A stretch of 64,000 bases of DNA from Rhizopus sp. PT2906 (taxonomy: Eukaryota; Mucoromycota; Mucoromycetes; Mucorales; Rhizopodaceae). The DNA lies in the NCBI GenBank assembly GCA_025529335.1, contig JAMYHX010000101.1, positions 1 to 64,000 of the forward strand, written 5' to 3'. Under the pieces are notes generated by a model. It was not told the origin of the DNA. It was given only the letters and a program-made list of their open reading frames with translations, and made no database searches. Each line of letters opens with the position of its first letter. The first letter of the stretch is position 1. The position numbers and the translations under genes are program-made. Positions 56,640 to 64,000 of the stretch are shown one piece after another.

Positions 56640-59050
56640 ATGAAATTTGGACTTGAACTACAAGAGAACATATTCCCACCATGGAGATTATCTTATGTGT
56701 CCTATGATATGTTAAAGCAAGAGTTAAAGGCTCGACAAATGGATCACAAGTGGACAGAAAGAGATGAAAGAGAATTCATTGTATTACTCGACAACGAGCT
56801 AAGCAAGGTGTACGATTTTATTAATGCCAAATTAGCAGAGATTGATGCAAGAATTCTTTACTGCGAACGATCCATCCAAGGCTTTCAAAATAACCCATCA
56901 AATGCTAATTATAGTATGATGGACGAAGCACTCACTGATATTTTGTTTGACGTCAACGACCTTTCCAAATTCACTAGATACAATTTTACAGCTATTCAAA
57001 AAATACTCAAAAAGCATGATCGTTGGACTGGAAAACACTTGAAGCAGGATTATGTCCAGAAGCTAAGAGAAAAGCCCTTGGATAAACAACGCTTTGATGT
57101 TTCTATTGTTTACATATCAGCTTTACTTAATATTTGCCGCAACAAGGGCAAACAACCTACGACAGTAAATCGTCAGGAATCTGAACCATCTGAAGAAGAT
57201 ACTACTACTACTTACTGGGTTCATCCGGATAACGTTACCGAGGTTAAGTCCATCATCATGCTCCATCTTCCTGTTTTTGTTTATAACCCAGCCAAGAAAT
57301 ATGAACCTTCGGATTCAGCTGTATCCAGTGTTTATTTTGACAATCCAGATTTTGACCTCTATACTGGACTACTTCAAAGAGATGAAATGGCAGAAGCCAT
57401 ACGATTAAAGTGGTAAGTATACTCTTTATGATATTATTACAAACATCTTATTTATTTCTTAGGTATGGCTCATGTTCTTCCAAGAACGTAATGGTCGAAC
57501 GGGAAACCTTTCAGACAACTGGATTAAATGATGCCTCTGTCAAAGAAAGATGCTGCATCAACAATGATCATGTAGAGGCCTTTTTATTGGGACGATACAA
57601 GCCGGATGATATAGCCAATGACCTCAAGCGGAATAACGTAAGCGAAAGTGCTATCAAGGAAGCACACGCAACTGCAACAGCTGTACAGACATCCATTCAA
57701 CAAAAGCAATTACAGCCTATGCTCCGCGTGTTCAACCATCGCACTCTCTTTCAAGCACCTCATTCCCGAAACATCAAGCTCACACTCGACACGGATCTTG
57801 CCTTCATTCGAGAGGATCATTTGGACGGAAAGCAACGCAGAGACCCTGGCGACTGGCGACGTGCCGATGTGGATATTAATAGCCCCTTTGAGTATCTATC
57901 TGACCGAGAGATCTTGCGATTCCCCTACGCTGTTCTCGAAGCTAAAGTATATGGAAATCAAAAACAACCTGCTTGGTTAACCAAACTACTTGAAGGCCAT
58001 CTGGTGCATGAAGTGCCTCGATTTTCCAAATACTTGCATGGTGCAAGTCATTTTTATAAAGAACGCCTTGCCCTTTTACCGTGGTGGCTAGCTGAGATGA
58101 ACTCAGATATTCGTAAGCCCCGTGCAAAGAACCTGGGTTTGACTCGATCTCTGAGCTTCAAACCATTGATTGATGGTAAATACAGACGAGCGATGATTGA
58201 AGAAAGAGAAAAGGCAAGCAAGCAGGGTGCTATTTCTGAGGAAGGTGTCCTAGAAGCATCAGAACTTAGCAGTAGGCCTTCAGCTCCGTTTGACAAGAAT
58301 GGAAAATCGGCTGCATGGCTGTCGATGCCCAGCAGTAACAGCAAGGGCGATAAAACAGAAGAGTATACCTTGATCGAACTCAATTCGAGTCCAATCAATT
58401 CAGCTTCTAACCTAAAGACCGCTGCCTCTCAGCCTCTGTTGCCACAGGAAGATGATCGAAACAATAACAACAATAGTAGCAGCAGTAAAGGCGCAGATGT
58501 TCAACGTTCAAGGTCATTCTATAAAGTGGCCGCCAATGGCGTCATGGACAGTAAGGGTAACCTCTTGTCCAAGAAAAGCTTGGCTGAAACTGTTGATTTG
58601 GAATCGGGTGAAAAGAAAAAAGTGGTCAAGGTTAAAGTAGATCCCAAGACATTCTTTGCAAACGAACGTACATTTATTGCTTGGCTTCAGTTCTGTGCTC
58701 TTTTGCTGACAGTTGCATTGAACTTGCTCAACTTTGGTGATAATGTGTCACGTATTGTCGGTGGTGTGTTCATTGGTGTATCAGGTTCAGTTGCTATATA
58801 TGCGCTCTACAGATTTGAGAAGCGTGCATGGTAAGTGTGAATAAGCTCTTTTGTTTTCTTCTTTTACTCATAGTATAAATAGGATGATTAGTCGTAAAGA
58901 CCCAGGTAGATATGATGACCTTTGGGGCCCTGCCGTTCTCTGTATTGTGTTGGTTATTGCTCTTATTGTAAGTATCTTTATTACTTCATCAGATTCTCTC
59001 TTTTTCTTACTTTTTTCTACTAGATTAACTTGTACTTGCGTCTGCGTTAA
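56640..59050 (+). CDS. VTC subunit C, Vtc2/Vtc3-like SPX-VTC-DUF202 protein
   Basis: Four exons, 56640-57412, 57463-58830, 58883-58967 and 59024-59050, encode 750 residues. SPX spans MKFGLELQENIFPPWRLSYV to KKILKKHDRWTG. The VTC domain keeps EVKSIIMLHLPV, EAIRLKWYG, HRTLFQAPH, FPYAVLEAKV and FSKYLHG. However, the lysine of the ERKTH motif is Glu (VERETF), and a basic residue near LTLD differs, so catalysis is doubtful. A 170-residue Ser/Asn-rich linker with RSRSF and SFKPL patches precedes DUF202 (KTFFANERTFIAWLQFCALL). The pattern fits Vtc2/Vtc3 subunits, which target and regulate the complex. Its first intron splits the same Trp codon, in the same phase, as in gene B. Confidence 0.9.
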
Positions 59051-59319
59051 ATATGTCTTGTATTCTTTTTCATTTTTTTTTTTTTCATCTATTTATACAG
59101 CATACATCATGCTTTTTTGCACATATAGATAGCATTCCTCCCAGTTAGCATCTAAAACTTCTTCTTTGATAACATACATTCTTACATCTAATTGCGATCT
59201 ATAAAACTATGTATTCTTCCTTTTATCTTGTTGCATAAAATTATGTAGTGGTTACCATTTAGGGTAACCCTTTTTCCTTTTTTTTTTTCTCATTCAAAAA
59301 AAAAAAGCCTGTATAAAGC

Positions 59320-60553
59320 ATGACTAAACGACGTAAACAGCACAACAGATCTCAAATGCAAGTAGGTCATTACTTGAATAGAGACGATCAGCCATCGAGC
59401 ATGCCAGAATATGAAATACCGCCAGTAACGCCTCAGTTTGAATCAACACATGTTCAGGCATCAAGAGCTATTGGACACACATTACGTTTTATACTTGGTA
59501 AAGTATTTACTTTATAGATCAACAAGACTTATATATGTTTCCATAGAAATAATATCAGGGGCACTTTTATTTTTAAAGCCTTTGATCACTTTTGGCACCG
59601 CACTTTTCTTTTTGTTTCTACTCTTAGGCTATGGATACAGATTATTTCAAGAACTCATATTGGATACAGTTTGCCCACTTCCCTTGGTTGGACAATACCT
59701 TCCAGTCTGTAAAAACTATACAGCAACAATTCCTGACTTTACTCACTTTGTCAAACTTCAAGAATCGCTGTATGACACCATGTTATCGCGACCTAGAGCA
59801 GACGCGATCTCTGCTCTGGAACTAAAACGCGTTGAACTTGCTACAAGAGACCTACAAGCTATGGTCAAGCATTCTAATCTACTAAGTTCTGATCTGTTGG
59901 AAATCAAATTGGGTGAATACGTCCACCGCTCAAGACAATTTGGCCGTGACTTACAGAGTCTACAAGCTCAGACACGAGGTGTCATTGACAATTTGATTAC
60001 CTACAACACCTTTACGCTCCGTAAGTTATCCGAAGTACAGGCAAAAAAGTCAAGTCGGCAAGATTTACGAGTACTATATGAAACGGCCATGGCGCTCGTC
60101 GAGAAGGAGACCAAACGACTCATACTGGCTATCGATAAGGCTCAAGGATCGCTTTTCGCTCTGGAAGAAGATCTTTATGCAATTCATGAAATCACAATTC
60201 AGGAAAGAAGCTATCAAGAATCCGAAATGCCCGATGTTTTTGCAAGTCTCATCAACAGAGTCACCAGCCAAGGTATCAGCCGTACACTGGTCAAGGAAAA
60301 CCTGAAGCTGTTGGTGAGTTTTGATGCGGAAAGGGTCAAGGCTGCAAAGCAACTCATGATGATGCGAGATAAGATGGAGACGTTTCAGATGGACCTTGAG
60401 GAATTGAGATCGCAGGTGGTCGCGCCTATACTTGTGCCTGATGCCATACCGCTAGAAATGCACATTGAAAATATCGGAAAAGCAATAGAAAGATTGAAGA
60501 GTAGCAAGGTTGTCTTTTTGGAGGATCGACAGCAAATAGACGGTAGTCAATAA
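59320..60553 (+). CDS. Membrane protein with long coiled coil, unrecognised
   Basis: Two exons, 59320-59497 and 59547-60553, encode 394 residues. A polar N-terminus of about 60 residues precedes a hydrophobic stretch of some 40 residues (SGALLFLKPLITFGTALFFLFLLLGYGY), enough for one long or two short membrane helices. The following 280 residues are mostly helical with heptad-like spacing (DLQAMVKHSNLLSSDLLEIKL, RVKAAKQLMMMRDKMETF). No catalytic motif is visible. I do not recognise the family. It lies just downstream of the VTC triplet on the same strand, but a functional link is untested. Its stop is 10 bp from that of the convergent THOC3 gene. Confidence 0.72.
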
Positions 60554-60563
60554 ATCCTCGTTT

Positions 60564-61873
60564 TTATTGTAGCTTGGTATCCTCTCTAGGATCTTTCATA
60601 CTAAAGATTTTCAAGTTGCCTGCGTATTTTCCATCAGAGGCTATTTCATCTCCTGCATACGCCAGGTAGTAATCACGAGGTGACCATGCTACTGTATTCA
60701 TAGCTGCAGAGCATTCTATATGATGAATGGATTCTCCACTTTCAACATGCGACTAAATAAAAAGATATCATTCAACTGTCTTTTTCTACCTGTCTTTGTT
60801 TTTTTTACTCTACCACATCAATAAAATGATCTTCTGAAGCGGATGCAATAAACTGACCATCAAAACTAAATCCAAGGGTTCTGACAGGCCATGTAAGTTC
60901 TTCAAAGGCTCTGACACATTGAAAGGTTCGTGTATCCCACAAGGTGACTAGAGCATCTGCTGATCCTACGGCTAGATACTTACTTGTAGGATCTACCTCT
61001 ACACAGTAACAGTTGGCTGTATGTCCTCTCAGGTTAAGTTGTAACTCAAAGGATGGATAATCATAGACTTTGATTGTGCCTTGTCCTGTTGTGACAAAGA
61101 ATTGGTTATTGGCATTATTCCATGCAATCTCGTTGACTTCTACTGGATGTTTGCGATTATCAATAATCTTGTGTGTACGTGTATCAATGATGCTAATTGT
61201 GTCATTTTTATCGCCTACTGCAATATGATTTCCATCTGGACTCCAGCATATATTGATATTTTCACCCGCTGTCTGTATCACAGCTGTACATTTACCAGCT
61301 ATTTTTAAAACGGTATTAGTTTCTTTCCTTTTCTATTTCTTTTTTATTTTACATCGCTGATCCCATAATCGAACAGTTTTATCACATGAGGCTGTTGCTA
61401 ATCTATCTGGATGAGTTGGATCCCAATCTAGCTGATCTACGCTATCAGTGTGTCCTTTAAGTTCAACAGAGTATCGTATATCTGTCTATTAAGACGAAAA
61501 AAAAAGGGAGAGAGTATGTTAATAACTTGTGCTTCCTTTCAAGCTTTCTTTCATACCCCTCGATGAGGTGTCCAAACACGCGCTGTTTTGTCCACTGAAC
61601 CAGACGCTAACTTTCTACCATCACAGTTCCAAGCAACAGTGTGTACTTTTTCTTTATGTCCTCTACATTCTCTAATTTTTGAATTATCAAACATTTTATT
61701 GACCTAATTACTTTGATCAGCTGCCATAAAATGCTTTTCTTTATTATTCTTTGTACTTGTTCTCTAGTGATGGGATATCCTTTATAAAAGAATTCTTGCT
61801 TTTGACCTGTTGGTGGGCTCCATTCATAAATGATTTTTTCGTCATCGACTTCTTCGATTTGCTCTGGTTCCAT
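60564..61873 (-). CDS. THO complex subunit 3 (THOC3/Tex1), WD40 protein
   Basis: Five minus-strand exons: 61757-61873, 61557-61703, 61353-61485, 60814-61298 and 60564-60752. They encode 356 residues. After a short acidic N-terminus come seven WD40-type blades: CRGHKEKVHTVAWNCDGRKLASGS, LKGHTDSVDQLDWDPTHPDRLATAS, KTVRLWDQR, ENINICWSPDGNHIAVGD, EVNEIAWNN, RGHTANCYCVEVDPTSKYLAVGS and WPVRTLGFSFDGQFIASASEDHFID. The blade order and GHKEKVHTVAWN motif match THOC3/Tex1, part of the TREX complex coupling transcription to mRNA export. The first intron was placed so that EQ joins VNKMFDNSKIRE; the unspliced reading terminates early. Confidence 0.88.
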
Positions 61874-62472
61874 ATTGCTTTTTTAAAATGAACACACAAA
61901 AATTGTTGAATCCTTCAGTCTCGAATGCCTCAAATAAAAAATTACTTGCGGAGTATACATTTATCAAGCGTAAGTTTATTTCATTACTACACTTTTTATT
62001 CATACCAGAGTTGACATAAAGAAGATAATTCAAGGATAACGTCATTTCCATTCTTGATTTTTATCCCAGAGGATATCTGTGGTTAATATTTTGTCTTTCT
62101 TTAAAAAAATCTTTGGCGAAACCTGGTTCTAGGTTAAGAATGACCGATTCATCTGGACGTCTTAACTCTTTGTGCTCTTTACAAGCCTCTATCTCACTCC
62201 TCCTGTTCTGCTGCAAAGAGGTAGACTGGTTATTGGTCTCCCAAGGTCGAATAGTTTTCTCTTTTGACTCCGTCCTTACCCTAAGGTGATGGGGAGGATG
62301 GTGGATGAAGTTAAATTCGTTTTGCTGCTCCTGCTTCTACTGCTAAAGTGGTGTCTCTGAGACAAATGGTTTTTTAATTAAAGTGGACGTCCTCGTTCAA
62401 TTACCCTAGTTATCAATATTTAATTCTGCATAAAGTGTTTCTTTATTAAACAATGAATTTATGGTTGAGAAT
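61874..62472. other. Intergenic region upstream of THOC3
   Basis: About 600 bp of AT-rich DNA with short CT-rich patches, holding the THOC3 promoter and the 3' end of the fucosyltransferase gene. No feature is supported. Confidence 0.5.
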
Positions 62473-63968
62473 TTATACATGAACGGATGTTGAACTTTGT
62501 TTGTTAGTCGTACGCGATACTCTTGACAACACAATAATAAAGCTCAACAGAATACAGATGAAAACAATGTTTGCAGTAATTGCCATGGCATGTGTATCAT
62601 TCCCGATAAGCTCGATCATCTTTTCATCATCTTGCACTGGTTCATCTAGCATAGCACGAGGCCGAGTGAACTCATCAAGAGGACGTGGCTTCCAATGGGG
62701 CTTATATGGACGCCCGAGAGAGATGTAGTTCCACTTCCCTCCAGGCTGACAACTATCATCCACTAAAAATCGTTCGGATTCGTCTTTATATACATCAGAA
62801 CCGGCTGTATGTCTATTCTTCCACCACGGCAGTACTCCTCGGCATATAGAGCAGTAATCAGACCTTTTCTTGTGAGCAATCGTGTCACTCCAGTTGCTAA
62901 TAAATGCAGGTTCTAATCGATCATTTGCAGCTATTTTCAATGCATCTCGTCTAAATGATAAATATTCGAGGTATGCTGTATCATTTTTATCTAGGTAGTT
63001 TATATAGTCTGCTAGGTCTTTTGGATCAGGGTATGCATCCATATAAATAACTGATCTATTCGTAGGAAGATAACCCTCGTAACTTGAAGGACCGTCAACA
63101 ATAGGCACTGCAGACATCATGAAAGTATCGTATAGTTTCTCTGTGACTATGGAAATTGGTCACATAACCGACTTTAACTCTTAAAAAGGGGAAAAGTTTA
63201 CCATAATCCTCACAGTTGGCGTTTTCAATCGCCAAGTAAAATTTATATTCAGCCATCAATTCTTCTCTCGACTTGTCTTCTGGGAACTCTTGATTGTTCA
63301 GACACTCTCCATAACTGTCAACTTGGATATGTTTCATGAGTTCACTAATATAATACTCTCGGCCACTGGTAGCTCGACAATTTCGAGCAATCCAAAGGAT
63401 GGGTGCTTTCTTTGTTTTTGTTTCCATAAAATCGTGAGGTAATGGTCTGTTGACTACGTCCATGATGCTAGGTGAGAAATAGGTAAAGAAGAAGGTGGAT
63501 TTGAAGTTGTATGTTGCTAGGTAATCATAGTTCTTCATCTGTTCTGGGTTTGTTCTAAAGGGAGCGGTTATAGGCGATTCTAGCGTCTCTAGGATCCTCG
63601 GTTGATTATCAATGCCTAATTTATGATTGTAGATCAATATTTATCTTTAATAAGCAAGGTTCCTCGCGCATACGTGGAGGAAATGCATCATAGTGAATAT
63701 CAGCCGCATGAAAGATGAGTCCACTCGCTTTTTGCCAATGATCGGTTGAGCTTGTTAGTGTGCACCATGTGGTTTGGCCAGTCAAGTTGAATACATATCC
63801 ATCCGGTATTGGGCAGTCTCTTCCGATATCTTTGTCTGTGTCTTTATCAAATGGACGTTTTAGTTGAAGGCTTGAACTGAGCAACTATTGGGGTTATATA
63901 CCAAATTTTCTGTTTCCAAACCAGCTAGTGTAATAAACTAGCTTGACTGGTGGAATTACGGTTGCCAT
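62473..63968 (-). CDS. Alpha-1,3-fucosyltransferase-like glycosyltransferase (GT10), possibly truncated at the window edge
   Basis: Minus-strand exons 63902-63968 (or longer, running off the window), 63674-63841, 63202-63615 and 62473-63146 give about 440 residues. GT10 features: KLVYYTSWFGNRKF, DIGRDCPIPDGYVF, FHAADIH, PRILETLESPI, the acceptor region ILWIARNCRATSGREYYI, and the GDP-fucose-binding stretch FYLAIENANCEDYVTEKLYDTFMMSAVPIVDG. The last is the family hallmark, with EN..C.DYVTEK. A C-terminal membrane helix (ITANIVFICILLSFIIVLS) follows, unusual for a Golgi type II enzyme. The reading frame is open to the window end upstream of the ATG at 63968, so the true start may lie outside. 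Confidence 0.82.
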
Positions 63969-64000
63969 AGAAACAAGTGTATGGGGTTGCGATCTAGAAA

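Overview
The window reads as nuclear DNA of a filamentous fungus, most likely an early-diverging one of the Mucoromycota (Mucorales-like). The reasons are AT-rich intergenic DNA, compact genes with many 45-90 nt GT-AG introns, and unmistakably fungal genes (Erg28, Opi1, Vtc, Ugo1, Scn1, GT10). The decayed repeats also resemble families I recall as amplified in Mucorales. The lineage call is inference from family resemblance, not a database match. All exon maps were read by eye from splice signals, frame and homology.

Layout. 0.6-6.4 kb: RMT2 arginine methyltransferase, ribosomal protein uL15, NAD-isocitrate dehydrogenase subunit 2 and a NUDT19-like hydrolase. 7.0-9.6 kb: a decayed Ndc10/GCR1_C (Crypton-like) element. 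9.6-15.8 kb: an acyl-protein-thioesterase-like hydrolase overlapping tail to tail with prenylcysteine oxidase, then a Ugo1-like carrier and a Tra2-like SR protein. 16.9-17.9 kb: a broken member of an amplified unknown family. 18.2-28.3 kb: TatD/Scn1, AP-1/2 beta-adaptin, ERG28, a Fanzor/TnpB-like C-terminal fragment, Opi1, a small secreted protein, SGF11 and a PRL-type phosphatase. 29.1-31.0 kb: malic enzyme. 31.0-33.5 kb: non-coding. 33.5-46.2 kb: a PPR protein, ATG11 (15 exons), a rhodanese/dual-specificity phosphatase, two unrecognised proteins and a TAPT1/Emp65 protein. 47.2-49.5 kb: an unrecognised 739-residue disordered protein. 49.9-59.1 kb: three tandem SPX-VTC-DUF202 genes. 59.3-64.0 kb: a membrane/coiled-coil protein, THOC3/Tex1 and an edge-truncated GT10 fucosyltransferase with a C-terminal membrane helix.

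The most striking block is the VTC triplet. One copy keeps the polyphosphate-polymerase active site, one has lost a key lysine, and the middle one has lost nearly all of it, so a catalytic and regulatory subunits of one complex may be encoded side by side. The mobile-DNA side (Fanzor fragment, Ndc10/GCR1_C relic, two fragments of amplified families) is all decayed. I found no tRNA, rRNA or CRISPR array.
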